Source: Vicinamibacteria bacterium (GTDB lineage Bacteria; Acidobacteriota; Vicinamibacteria; Fen-336). Taken from it: 64,000 nucleotides of DNA. Location: NCBI GenBank assembly GCA_035570235.1, contig DATMML010000012.1, forward strand, positions 1-64,000, given 5' to 3'. Below, piece by piece: positions 31,266-40,165 of the stretch (position 1 is its first letter; each line of letters starts with the position of its first letter). A model generated the notes under the pieces. That model was not told the DNA's origin. It did no database searches and was given only the letters and a program-made list of their open reading frames with translations. The position numbers and the translations under genes are program-made.

Positions 31266-33761
31266 TTGAACGTCCCCTTGGCCGCGACAACATTCGACTC
31301 CTGGTTCCAGGCCCGGCACCCCGACATCCGCCTGGGGGGCGCTCATTCCGTCCTCAAACTGGCGGGGGAAGGGGCCACCGTCCCCTTCATCGCCCGCTAT
31401 CGCAAGGAACAGACGGGCAATCTGGACGAGGTCCAGATCGAGCGCACCCTGGAAGCCCGGGAGCTCTGGGACCGGATCGTCAACCGCCAGACCGTCGTCC
31501 TGGAGTCGATCGAGCGTCAGAAGAAGCTGACCCCCGAGCTCAAGGATAAGATCCTCTCCGCTTTCGAGATCGACCTTCTCGAGGACCTCTACCTTCCCTT
31601 CAAGCAGAAGCGCAAGAGCAAGGCGGCGCAGGCCCGGGAGGCCGGCCTCCAGCCGCTCGCGGACTGGATCTGGGACTGCGGCCACGGCCTCGACCGCCCC
31701 CAGCCCGGGCAGACCCTCGAGCTGTGGGCCTTTACCTTCCGCGACGAGGAGAAGGGAATCAAGGATCCGGAGGCGGCGGTCTTGGGGGCGCGGGACATCC
31801 TGGTGGAGAGGCTGGCCGAGATCCCGGAGCTGCGGGCCTGCGTGCGCAGGGGCATCTTCGAGAACGGGTACGTGCGCTCCACCCTGGCCGGGAAAGCCAA
31901 GCCGAACAGCAAGTACGAGCACTATTTCCGTTTCCAGGAGCGGATCACCTCGCTGCGCGAGCCCCAGAACTCCCACCGCTACCTGGCGCTGCGCCGGGGC
32001 GCGGCCGAGGAGGAGATCACGCTCCTCGTGGCCCCACCCCCCGAGGACTCCGATTTCGAAGCTCGGCTCCTGCGGACTTTCGAGGCCGCGGCCTGCACCG
32101 TGCCCGACTCGCCGGGGGCGGCGGTGCTCGCGAAGGCGGCCCAGCTAGCCTTCAAGGAGCACGTGCTGCCGAGCGTGGAGCACGAGGTGCACCGCAGCCT
32201 CAAAGAGGCGGCGGACGAGGCCGCCATCCGGGTCTTCGCGGAGAACGTGCGCCGGCTGCTCCTGGCCCCTCCCTTCGGCGCCCGGCCGGTCCTGGGGGTG
32301 GACCCCGGGCTGCGAACCGGCTGCAAGCTGGCGGCGGTGGATGCGGCCGGGGGCTTTGTCCGGAACGAACTCCTTCACCTGGAAAACGAGGAGGGAAAGG
32401 CCCAGGCGGGGCCCCGCCTGGCCGAGATCGTCCGCGGAGACGGGATCCAAGCGGTGGCGGTGGGGAACGGCACCGCCGGGCGTGAGACCGAGATCTTCGT
32501 GCGCCACGCCCTAAAGGAGCAGGCGCTGACCATCCCGGTCGTGATGGTGAGCGAAGCGGGGGCGAGCGTCTACAGCGCGAGCGAGGTGGCCCGCGAGGAA
32601 CTGCCGGACTTGGACGTCACCGTGAGGGGGGCCATCTCCATCGCCCGGCGCCTGCAGGATCCGCTGGCCGAGCTCGTCAAGATCGAGCCCCGAAGCATCG
32701 GGGTCGGCCAGTACCAGCACGACGTCGCCGGAAAGGCCCTGGAGAAGAGCCTGGAGCGGGTCGTGGACTCCTGCGTGAACCAGGTGGGGGTCAACCTCAA
32801 CACCGCCTCCCCGCACCTGCTCGCCCACGTCTCCGGGATCGGGCCCGCCCTGGCCCGAGCCATCGTGGAGCACCGCGCGCACAAGGGCCTGTTCGCCTCC
32901 CGGGCCGCCCTTCTCGCGGTGCCCCGCCTCAACAGCAAGACCTTCGAACAGGCCGCGGGCTTCCTCCGCATTCCCGGCGGCGAGCAGCCCCTCGACAACA
33001 CCAGCGTCCACCCCGAGCGCTACGCGGCGCTGGAAGCGCTGGCCAAGCGTCTGGGCAAGGCAGTGGCGGACTTGCTCGGACCCGGGGTGGAGCTGGTCCG
33101 GCAGGCCGCCGGACTGGCCGAGGAGGTCGGGAACTACACCTTCGAGGACATTGTCAAGGAGCTGGAAAAGCCCGGGCGCGATCCCCGCACCGCCTTCGTG
33201 CCCTTCGCCTTCCGGGAAGACGTGCACGACCTCCCCGACCTGAAGCCCGGGATGGCTTGTCCCGGGATCGTGACCAACGTGACCAACTTCGGCGCTTTCG
33301 TGGATATCGGCGTCCACCAGGACGGCCTCGTCCACATTTCCCAGCTCGGGGCCCAGTTCGTGAAGGACCCCCGCGACGTGGTGAGCCCGGGGGACCGGGT
33401 GACGGCCCGCGTGCTCCAGGTCAACCTGGAGAAGAAGCAGATCTCCCTCAGCCTGAAACCGGCGCCGCCCGACCGGAAGCCCCCGCGGTCGCGCCGTCGG
33501 GAGGCCAAGGCAGCGCCTTCTAAGGCACCCGCGCCCGTGTCTCGGCCCCCGTCCCGGCCCCCGGGCCCGCAAGCCCGGCCCGCACCCCGAGAAGTGTCCC
33601 GCCCGCCCGCGGGGGCTCGGCGGCCGCCCTCCCCCCGTCCGACGCCACGGAGCCGGGCCGCGACCCCGCCGGACAAGGTGGCCCCCGCCTTCAACAACCC
33701 CTTCGCGGTCCTGGCCCGGCTCAAGGGGCCGGGGAAGGGCGGGCCCGAAGGAGGCGGCTGA
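31266..33761 (+). CDS. tex: Tex family RNA-binding transcription accessory protein
   Basis: Nucleic-acid-binding protein of 831 aa with a TTG start preceded by GAGG. The Tex N-terminal helical region runs to about residue 330 (..HSVLKLAGEGATVPFIARYRKEQTGNLDE..). A YqgF-like RNase H fold follows (..VLGVDPGLRTGCKLAAVD..), then the helix-hairpin-helix part (NTASPHLLAHVSGIGPALARAIVEHR). An S1 domain sits at about 660-730 (GMACPGIVTNVTNFGAFVDIGVHQDG). The last 100 residues form a Pro/Arg/Ala-rich tail not usual for Tex, which is normally about 770-780 aa. Tex proteins affect transcription and RNA stability under stress. Confidence 0.92.
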   Translation: MNVPLAATTFDSWFQARHPDIRLGGAHSVLKLAGEGATVPFIARYRKEQTGNLDEVQIERTLEARELWDRIVNRQTVVLESIERQKKLTPELKDKILSAFEIDLLEDLYLPFKQKRKSKAAQAREAGLQPLADWIWDCGHGLDRPQPGQTLELWAFTFRDEEKGIKDPEAAVLGARDILVERLAEIPELRACVRRGIFENGYVRSTLAGKAKPNSKYEHYFRFQERITSLREPQNSHRYLALRRGAAEEEITLLVAPPPEDSDFEARLLRTFEAAACTVPDSPGAAVLAKAAQLAFKEHVLPSVEHEVHRSLKEAADEAAIRVFAENVRRLLLAPPFGARPVLGVDPGLRTGCKLAAVDAAGGFVRNELLHLENEEGKAQAGPRLAEIVRGDGIQAVAVGNGTAGRETEIFVRHALKEQALTIPVVMVSEAGASVYSASEVAREELPDLDVTVRGAISIARRLQDPLAELVKIEPRSIGVGQYQHDVAGKALEKSLERVVDSCVNQVGVNLNTASPHLLAHVSGIGPALARAIVEHRAHKGLFASRAALLAVPRLNSKTFEQAAGFLRIPGGEQPLDNTSVHPERYAALEALAKRLGKAVADLLGPGVELVRQAAGLAEEVGNYTFEDIVKELEKPGRDPRTAFVPFAFREDVHDLPDLKPGMACPGIVTNVTNFGAFVDIGVHQDGLVHISQLGAQFVKDPRDVVSPGDRVTARVLQVNLEKKQISLSLKPAPPDRKPPRSRRREAKAAPSKAPAPVSRPPSRPPGPQARPAPREVSRPPAGARRPPSPRPTPRSRAATPPDKVAPAFNNPFAVLARLKGPGKGGPEGGG

Positions 33762-33843
33762 GGAGTCGCGTCGCGCGCCCTGTCAAGGGTCGCGGCCGGG
33801 TCCGGTGGCTACTCCGTGCCCGGCCCGGTGGGGATCACCGCGG

Positions 33844-35409
33844 TCAATCCGTTTTGATACCGGCGATCTTCTCGATGATGGGACGCGAGCCCTCGAGGGC
33901 CACCCGCTGCAGGTAGAAGGCGAGGCCGCGCGGCCCGCCCAGCTCTTCGCCCCCGCCCGCGCGCCCGGGGCCTCCGTGGACGAGGGAGGGCAGCACCGTT
34001 CCCGGCCCCGGAGACTGCTCCGCGATGCGCGCGCTGCCTAGGAATACGCGGCCGTGAAACGGAGCCAGGCCGAGCACGACGTCGACGGTGAAAGGGGCGT
34101 CCTCCGAGTACACGGAGGCGACCAGACCGCCGCCCCCCCGGGCCACGATCTCCGCCGCCTCCCCCGCCCGCCCCGAATAGGGCACCACCGTGGCCACGGG
34201 GCCGAAGACCTCGCGCCCGTGGACGGCGGGGGCGTCCGCCCCCGGCTCGACCTCGATGAGGGCGGGCGAGACGAAGAAACCCTTTCCGGGGGGCGCGCCC
34301 AGGGCCTTCACCTCCGAGACCCCGAACACGAGCCGACCGTCCGCGGCCAGGGCGGAGACGCCTTCGCGCACGTCGCGGAGCTGGGAGACGGTGGCCAGGG
34401 GACCCATGCGCACGCCGTCGTGGGCAGGGTCTCCCACCGTGATCCCGCCCAGGCGGTCCACAAGGTCGTCCCGGACCCGGGCCGCCACCGCTGCGGGGGC
34501 CAGGACGCGGCGGATGGCCGTGCACTTCTGGCCCGCCTTCTGCGTCATGTCCCGGAGCACGTCCTTCAGGAAGAACTCGTAGGTCTCGGAGCCGGGATCG
34601 GCGTCCGGTCCCAGCACCGCCGCGTTCAGGCTGTCCGCCTCCACGTTCACCCGCACCGAGTTCCGCAGCACTTGGGGCAGGGACCGTATCTTGAGCCCGG
34701 TGTCGCTGCCCCCCGTGAAGGCCACCACGTCCTGCGGCCCCAGGTGCTCGAGAAGGTCGCCCACCGGACCCACCAGCAGCGAGAGGGCGCCCTCGGGCAG
34801 GACTTGCTCCTCCAGCAGGATCTCCACCATGCGGTGGGCGAGGAGGGCGGAGCTTGTGGCGGGCTTGCTCACCACCGGCACCCCCGCCAAAAGGGCCACC
34901 GCCGCCTTCTCCGCCAGGCCCCAGGCCGGGAAGTTGAAGGCGTTGATGTGAACGGCCACGCCCTGACGCGGGACCGCGATGTGCTGGCCGTGGAAGCGGG
35001 GTGAGCGGCCGAGGGTGATCCCCTCCCCGTCCACGAGGAACGTGGCCCCCCCGAGGCCCTGGCCGATCTCGGCGTAGGCGGCCAGCGTGAAGATGGCCCC
35101 GTCCACGTCGAACTTCGCGTCGCTGCGGGTGTTGCCCCCGCTGCGGACGGAAAGGTCGAGGAGCTCGTCGCGGTGGGTCTGAAGGGCTTTGCCCATCGCC
35201 CCGAGGAGGGCGCCGCGCTTCGCGAAGCTGAGGGCGCGCAGGGCGACCCCGCCCTGGGTGCGGGCGAAAGCCAGGGCGGCCTTCCCGTCGGTGGCCCCCC
35301 CTCCCACCGAGGCCAAGGGCTCCTCGGTGGCGGGGTTCACCAGGGTCTCTGAGGAGGCACCCCCCCTCTCCACCCAGCGCCCTCCGAGATGGCTCTTGAG
35401 GGTCAGCAC
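33844..35409 (-). CDS. BoxD-like 3,4-dehydroadipyl-CoA semialdehyde dehydrogenase
   Basis: Aldehyde dehydrogenase superfamily protein of 521 aa with a GTG start. The catalytic Cys is in QKAGQKCTAIRR and the general-base Glu is in VNVEADSLNAAVLG. The segments KFDVDGAIFTLAAYAEIGQGLG and VAVHINAFNFPAWGLAEKAA are typical of the BoxD/PaaZ-N group, which oxidises the ring-cleavage semialdehyde in aerobic benzoyl-CoA degradation. The other box genes (boxA, boxB, boxC) are not in the window, so the pathway is not proven. The start lies 4 nt after the oligopeptidase B stop, with GGAG upstream, implying a shared transcript. Confidence 0.8.
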   Translation of the reverse strand: MLTLKSHLGGRWVERGGASSETLVNPATEEPLASVGGGATDGKAALAFARTQGGVALRALSFAKRGALLGAMGKALQTHRDELLDLSVRSGGNTRSDAKFDVDGAIFTLAAYAEIGQGLGGATFLVDGEGITLGRSPRFHGQHIAVPRQGVAVHINAFNFPAWGLAEKAAVALLAGVPVVSKPATSSALLAHRMVEILLEEQVLPEGALSLLVGPVGDLLEHLGPQDVVAFTGGSDTGLKIRSLPQVLRNSVRVNVEADSLNAAVLGPDADPGSETYEFFLKDVLRDMTQKAGQKCTAIRRVLAPAAVAARVRDDLVDRLGGITVGDPAHDGVRMGPLATVSQLRDVREGVSALAADGRLVFGVSEVKALGAPPGKGFFVSPALIEVEPGADAPAVHGREVFGPVATVVPYSGRAGEAAEIVARGGGGLVASVYSEDAPFTVDVVLGLAPFHGRVFLGSARIAEQSPGPGTVLPSLVHGGPGRAGGGEELGGPRGLAFYLQRVALEGSRPIIEKIAGIKTD

Positions 35410-35413
35410 TGCT

Positions 35414-37486
35414 TTACTCCGCCGTCCCGAGCTGACCGAGGATGAAGGCGTAGTCGAAGGCCACCTCGTGCAGGTAATCGTAGCGGCCCGATGCCCCGCC
35501 GTGGCCGGCCTCCAGGTTGGTCTTGAGGAGGAGCGGATTGGGGTCGGTCTTGAGCGTGCGCAGGCGGGCCACGTACTTCGCGGGCTCCCAGTACATGACC
35601 TGGCTGTCGTGGAAGGAGGTCTTCACGAGCATGGCCGGGTAGGCCTTGGCCTCCAGGTTGGAGTAGGGGCAGTACGTCTTCAGGTAGTCGTACTCCTCCT
35701 TCTTCTTGGGATTGCCCCACTCCTCGAACTCGCCCACCGTGAGGGGCAGGCTCTCGTCCAGCATGGTGTTGATCACGTCCAGGAAGGGCACCTTCAAGAC
35801 CACCGCTTTGAAGAGGTCGGGGCGCGCGTTGACCACCGCGCCCATGAGGAGCCCGCCCGCGCTAGCCCCCTCGATGACCAGGCGTTCGGCGCCGGTGAAG
35901 TCTTCCGCGATCAAGAATTCCGCGGCCGCGATGAAGTCGGTGAAGGAGTTCCTCTTCTTCATCATCCGCCCGTCGTCGTGCCAGCGCTTGCCGAGGTCAC
36001 CCCCGCCCCGGACGTGCGCGTAGACCATGACCACCCCGCGGTCGAGCAGGCTGAGCCGGTTCGAGGAGAAGCCGATGGGGAGCGGGAACCCGTAGGCGCC
36101 GTAACCGTAGAGATAGAGCGGGGCGCGGCCGTCCCGTTTCAACCCTTCCTTGTAGACGATGGACAAGGGGATGCGGACGCCGTCGGGGGCAGTGGCATGC
36201 CGGCGCTCGGACCGGTAGTGGGCCGCCTCATAGCCGCCCAGGACCTCGGTCTGCTTCAGAAGCGTCGACTCCCGGCCCTCGAGGTCATAGTCGAAGACGG
36301 AGCTGGGCGTCACCAGCGACTGGTAGCTGTAGCGGAAAGTGGCGGTGTCGAACTCCGGGTTCGGCCCCGGGTAGGCGGCGTAGACCGGCTCCGGGAAGGC
36401 CAGCCGGTGCACCTGTCCCGTGAGCAGACGGGCCACCCGGAACTGGGGCAGGCCGTCCTCGCGCTCGGAAAGGACGTAGTGGTCGCGGAAGACGTCCACC
36501 CCCTCCAGCATCACCTCCGAGCGGTGGGGGACGACCTCCCGCCAATGCTCTCGGGAGGGGCTCCCCACGGGAGCCGACACCAGCCGGAAGTTGCGGCCCC
36601 GGTCGTTGGTGCGGATGTAGAAAAGCTCTCCGTGGTGGTCAACGTCGTACTCCTGGTCCGGAAGGCGGGGGGCGATGGGCGACCATTCCGCCCCCGGCTC
36701 GTCCGCGGGCAGGGAGCGGGCCTCGGAGGTGGTGTGGCTCGAGATGCTGAGGATCAAATAGCGGAGGCTTCGCGTCCGGTGCACGCCCACGCTAAAGGCT
36801 TCGTCACTCTCCTCGTACACGAGGTCGTGGGCGGAGGTCCCCAGGCGGTGTCGGTAGAGCCGGTGCTGCCTCTTGGTGGACTCCTCCTCCACGGTATAGA
36901 AGAGGGTTCGGTTGTCGGCGCACCAGGCGACCGAGCCCGTTCGCTCCGCCCGCAGAGGCCCGACATCCCCCGTGCGCAGGTCCTTGACCTGTAGGGTGTA
37001 CTGACGGAATCCGGTGTTGTCGGTGGAGTAGGCCAAGAGGGAGCCGTCGTCGCTCACCGCGTAGGCGCCCAAGGCCATGAACTTCTGCCCCTCCGCCAGC
37101 TGGTTCAGGTCGAGGGTGATCTCTTCCGGGGCCTCCCGGCTCCCTTTCCGGCGGCAGTGGATCGGGTACTGCTTACCCTGCTCCGTTCGTGAGTAGTACC
37201 AGTAGCCGCCTTTGCGGTAGGGGACGCTATCGTCCGTTTCCTTGATGCGGTCGAGCATCTCCTTGTAGACCGCCTCCTGGAGGGTCTCCGTCGGCTTCAT
37301 GACCGCGTCCGTGTAGGCGTTCTCCGCCTCGAGGTAGGCGGCCACCGCGGGGTTCGTCTTGTCGCGCAGCCAGAAGTAGTCGTCCACCCGGCGATCTCCG
37401 TGGAGAACGTCCACCTTGGGAGCCTTGGGCGCGACAGGGGGCGCGGGTATCGCGGGAGCGCTGAGATCGAGGATGGAGTCCTTCAT
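35414..37486 (-). CDS. ptrB: Oligopeptidase B (S9A prolyl oligopeptidase family)
   Basis: Cytoplasmic serine peptidase of 690 aa with no signal peptide. The propeller runs to about residue 410 (..GDRRVDDYFWLRDKTNPAV.., ..LLAYSTDNTGFRQYTLQVKDL..). The hydrolase domain has the triad Ser542 (IEGASAGGLLMG), Asp627 (SFHDSQV) and His662 (EAGHGGASGR). The AHVRGGGDLGKRWH segment is typical of oligopeptidase B, which cuts short peptides after basic residues. A good promoter, TTGACA-N17-TAGCCT, lies upstream on the minus strand (37531-37503), only 16 nt before the ATG. boxD follows immediately downstream. Confidence 0.9.
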   Translation of the reverse strand: MKDSILDLSAPAIPAPPVAPKAPKVDVLHGDRRVDDYFWLRDKTNPAVAAYLEAENAYTDAVMKPTETLQEAVYKEMLDRIKETDDSVPYRKGGYWYYSRTEQGKQYPIHCRRKGSREAPEEITLDLNQLAEGQKFMALGAYAVSDDGSLLAYSTDNTGFRQYTLQVKDLRTGDVGPLRAERTGSVAWCADNRTLFYTVEEESTKRQHRLYRHRLGTSAHDLVYEESDEAFSVGVHRTRSLRYLILSISSHTTSEARSLPADEPGAEWSPIAPRLPDQEYDVDHHGELFYIRTNDRGRNFRLVSAPVGSPSREHWREVVPHRSEVMLEGVDVFRDHYVLSEREDGLPQFRVARLLTGQVHRLAFPEPVYAAYPGPNPEFDTATFRYSYQSLVTPSSVFDYDLEGRESTLLKQTEVLGGYEAAHYRSERRHATAPDGVRIPLSIVYKEGLKRDGRAPLYLYGYGAYGFPLPIGFSSNRLSLLDRGVVMVYAHVRGGGDLGKRWHDDGRMMKKRNSFTDFIAAAEFLIAEDFTGAERLVIEGASAGGLLMGAVVNARPDLFKAVVLKVPFLDVINTMLDESLPLTVGEFEEWGNPKKKEEYDYLKTYCPYSNLEAKAYPAMLVKTSFHDSQVMYWEPAKYVARLRTLKTDPNPLLLKTNLEAGHGGASGRYDYLHEVAFDYAFILGQLGTAE

Positions 37487-37502
37487 GACGCCGCAACATC
37501 AC

Positions 37503-37531
37503 AGGCTATTCGGGGCGACCCCGGCTGTCAA
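37503..37531 (-). promoter_or_regulatory. Sigma-70-type promoter of the oligopeptidase B gene
   Basis: On the minus strand, TTGACA (37531-37526), a 17-nt spacer and TAGCCT (37508-37503). The expected transcription start is about 10 nt before the ATG at 37486, leaving no room for a normal Shine-Dalgarno. The rest of the gap to 37781 shows no gene. Confidence 0.6.
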
Positions 37532-37781
37532 ACGACCCCTCCCCGTATCGTCGGTCAGCTCTAAGAGCATGGCGCCGGGTGGGCGTTTCCGCGTACGCTT
37601 GAAGCTAAGGAAGTTGTTCCCTCCGAATTAACAGAGACAGGCCTGGCCCAGGCCAACCTGACTACGCCCCCACCCGATGCGCAGGGCCCAGGCCATCGAC
37701 AGCGGTCGGCCATACGAACCCGCATACGGAGGCGCCGCATTCGAGCAATGCCGAAGTGGGTATTGACCGACGAACCTCCCC

Positions 37782-38519
37782 TTACCGAGGCGCGATCCGC
37801 CGCAGGGGGAAGACCTCAGCCGAAACCTCGCGGACGTAGTGGGCCAGCGGGGCCTCTTCGGGCCGCGCGAGGCCGGCCGCGGCCAGAAGGGTCTCCTCCA
37901 GGCCGTCGATCTGGGCCGGCTGGAGTGGATAGGGGCGGTGGTGGACGCGGCCGCGATAGAGGCGCCCCCGGCTCTGCGTGTAGAGGACGTACCGCTCGGC
38001 CAGAAAGTGCTCCAGGCTGCCCGGAAGGGCCACCCTTGCCGGGCCGCAGGGGGCGTAGCGGACCCTGCAGCCAACCGGTCGGGAGCCCCGGCGATCGGAG
38101 GTGTAGCACACGCCACCCTCGGCGTCGTACTCGAGTCGCATGCGCGCAAGGTAGTAGGGCAGCTTGTAGAGGACTCGGGCCATCACGACCGCGAGAGCGC
38201 TGGAGGCGTCCAAGCTGAAAAGCCAGACGCCAGGCTCTTGCCCCGCGAGGTGAACATACGTTCGGACGTTGACCTGGCGGAAGTCGGAGAAGGGGGGAAA
38301 GGCCGGGGCCCAGACGGGCCGCACCCCCGTCATGCGGAAGGGGACAAGACCCACATAAGCCTGGCCCTCGAAGGTGTCCGCGGAGAGGCGGGGAGGGAGA
38401 CGGGGGCGGAGGGCCGCCGCCGGCACCGCCCAGTGCAGGAACAGGAGGTCGGCCCATCGCTGGCGCATCGCCGCCCGCCCCGGGGGCCGGCAGGTGGGAA
38501 GGACGCGGTCGATCTCCAC
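37782..38519 (-). CDS. DUF2071 (YqjF-like) protein
   Basis: Protein of about 245 aa. The segments MRQRWADLLFLHWAVPA near residue 18, FEGQAYVGLVPFRMTGVRP and FSDFRQVNVRTYVHL are typical of the DUF2071/YqjF family, whose biochemical role is unknown. The C-terminal part reads LYTQSRGRLYRGRVHHRPYPLQPAQID. The GTG at 38519 lies 5 nt after the SDR stop, suggesting translational coupling. The ATG at 38468 (MRQRWADLLF..) is an equally good family-based start and would give 229 aa. No membrane segments or metal motifs were identified. Confidence 0.7.
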   Translation of the reverse strand: MEIDRVLPTCRPPGRAAMRQRWADLLFLHWAVPAAALRPRLPPRLSADTFEGQAYVGLVPFRMTGVRPVWAPAFPPFSDFRQVNVRTYVHLAGQEPGVWLFSLDASSALAVVMARVLYKLPYYLARMRLEYDAEGGVCYTSDRRGSRPVGCRVRYAPCGPARVALPGSLEHFLAERYVLYTQSRGRLYRGRVHHRPYPLQPAQIDGLEETLLAAAGLARPEEAPLAHYVREVSAEVFPLRRIAPR

Positions 38520-38524
38520 CCCGC

Positions 38525-39382
38525 TCACTTCCTGGGCTTGAGGGACGCCATCATCTCCTTGGCCGCGCTCCGGTCCAGATGCGCCAGGCCCGCGAACTCC
38601 TGCCCCGAGAAGAGCCCCTCCGCCCCGTCGATCGTGACCTGGTCGCCCGTCTGATAGGGGCTGGCGTCGCTCAGAATGTAGGCGATCAGGTTGGTGAGCT
38701 CCCAATGCTCCCCGAAACGCTTCCCAGGGACGCGCCGCAGGGCCTGCTTCTCCATCTCCGAGCCCGCGAGAAGCCGGCTGAACGCCCCCTCCGTGGGGAA
38801 GGGCCCGGGGGCGACCGCGTTCAAACGGATGCCGTACAGCGCCCACTCTACGGCCAGCGAGCGCATCATGGCCAGCACGCCCGCCTTGGCGGCTGCAGAG
38901 GGAACGACGAAAGCGGAACCGGTCTCGGCGTAGTTGGTGGTGATGGAGAGGACCTCACCCTTGGCTTGACGGGCGATGAGCCGGCGCCCCAGCTCGGTGG
39001 TGCAGTGGAACGTGCCGTAGAGCACGATCTGCACCACGGAGTTGAAGGCGTTGGCCGAGATGTCCTCGGCCGGGGCCAGGAAGTTCCCGGCCGCATTGTT
39101 GATGAGCTGGTTGGCGGGGCCCAGCTCGCTCTCCGCGGCGTCGAACGCGGCCTTCACGGAAGCGGGGTCGCGCACGTCCGCGGGGACCCCCACCGCCACC
39201 CCGCCCGCCCCGCGAATGGCTCCGACTGTTTCCGTCAGAGGGTCGGGTCGGCGGCCGAGAACGGCCACCCGCGCCCCCAGTCCGGCCAGACGCAAAGCGG
39301 TGGAGCGGCCGAGGCCGGTCCCTCCGCCGGTGATGATCGTGGTCTTTCCCTTCAGCAGCTCGGGCCGGAATGGTTCGAACAT
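38525..39382 (-). CDS. 2,4-dienoyl-CoA reductase-like SDR
   Basis: Short-chain dehydrogenase of 285 aa. The cofactor motif is IITGGGTGLGRSTALRLAGLGARVAVLGRR, consistent with NADPH. NNAAGNFLAPAEDIS follows, then NYAETGSAFVVPSAAAKAGV, where the Tyr, Ser and Lys positions follow the layout of mammalian 2,4-dienoyl-CoA reductase rather than the plain YxxxK motif. That enzyme removes double bases of unsaturated acyl-CoA during beta-oxidation. The acyl-CoA dehydrogenase and crotonase genes in this window would fit a common role. GGGGGAGG precedes the ATG. The DUF2071 gene follows at 5 nt. Confidence 0.8.
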   Translation of the reverse strand: MFEPFRPELLKGKTTIITGGGTGLGRSTALRLAGLGARVAVLGRRPDPLTETVGAIRGAGGVAVGVPADVRDPASVKAAFDAAESELGPANQLINNAAGNFLAPAEDISANAFNSVVQIVLYGTFHCTTELGRRLIARQAKGEVLSITTNYAETGSAFVVPSAAAKAGVLAMMRSLAVEWALYGIRLNAVAPGPFPTEGAFSRLLAGSEMEKQALRRVPGKRFGEHWELTNLIAYILSDASPYQTGDQVTIDGAEGLFSGQEFAGLAHLDRSAAKEMMASLKPRK

Positions 39383-39528
39383 GGGGGTGCCTCCCCCCGA
39401 ATCCTACCCCTCCCCACGTGAAGGACGCTGCAAGAAGCCGTTGGTGGTGGTGTCGGCGTGGAGTCGGTCCGCTTCGTCCACCACTCTCTCCGGGCGGTGG
39501 CCACCCCGCGCCCCGGGACCGCTATGGG

Positions 39529-39852
39529 CTAGCCTCTGGTCACGCGGGGGGCCAGACCCCGGTCCGCCAGAAAAGCCTCCGCCGCCGTCCGATGGTCGCC
39601 CTGGAGTTCCAGGACCCCGCGCTTCACCGTGCCCCCCGCGCCACAAGCGGACTTGAGCGCCCGCAGCAGGCGGGCCAACTCCACGGCGCTCCCCGGGAGT
39701 CCGGTCACGAGCGTGACTATGCGGTCGGAGGCCCGGCGTTCTAGGCGGATTCGGATTCCACCCCGCGGAGAGGGGGGCGCGGCGCTCTTAGGCTCCGGCT
39801 CCCGCTCTCCCCCGGTGGAGTAGGCGAGTCGGCTCTCGGGCTCACGCGCCAT
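39529..39852 (-). CDS. SUI1/YciH-like translation initiation factor homologue
   Basis: Small protein of 107 aa. The last 70 residues form the eIF1/SUI1 fold: IRIRLERRASDRIVTLVTGLPGS, LLRALKSACGAGGTVKRGVLELQGDH and then AEAFLADRG. The first 35 residues are a charged, Pro-rich, probably disordered head. Bacterial YciH-type proteins bind the small ribosomal subunit and affect initiation fidelity. The ATG stands 6 nt after TAAAAA on the minus strand, with no ribosome site, so a leaderless transcript is possible. It is divergent from the small basic protein gene. Confidence 0.85.
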   Translation of the reverse strand: MAREPESRLAYSTGGEREPEPKSAAPPSPRGGIRIRLERRASDRIVTLVTGLPGSAVELARLLRALKSACGAGGTVKRGVLELQGDHRTAAEAFLADRGLAPRVTRG

Positions 39853-39945
39853 AGGGCCTTTTTAGCACGCCCGTTCGTGCTAGACTAGAGATCTGCGGCG
39901 CGCCGACTAAACGCTAGCGGTGCCAGAAGGTCCAGGAGCAAGAGT

Positions 39946-40155
39946 ATGGCCAACAAAGGAAGAGCCACATTTGCCAAGAGGCAGAAGGAGATAGCCCGCC
40001 AGGAGCGCGCACGAGAAAAGGCCGCCAAGCGCGTGGAGCGGAAAGAAGCCAAGGGCAAGGTCGAGAAGAGCGGCGTCGAGGTGGACCCCGACATCGCGGG
40101 AATCGTGCCCGGGCCCCAACCCCTCCCTTACGACCTCCTGGACGAAGAGAAGTAA
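39946..40155 (+). CDS. Conserved small basic protein
   Basis: Protein of 69 aa, starting MANKGRATFAKRQKEIARQ, with a highly charged, probably helical N-terminal half (Lys/Arg/Glu) and an acidic Pro-containing tail ending LLDEEK. Similar short proteins with the MxNKGxxTFxKRxKE start are widespread in Proteobacteria and related groups but have no known function; nucleic-acid or ribosome association is a guess. AGGAG lies 8 nt before the ATG. A TAGACT hexamer upstream (around 39881) could be its -10. Confidence 0.75.
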   Translation: MANKGRATFAKRQKEIARQERAREKAAKRVERKEAKGKVEKSGVEVDPDIAGIVPGPQPLPYDLLDEEK

Positions 40156-40165
40156 ACCGCACTCT

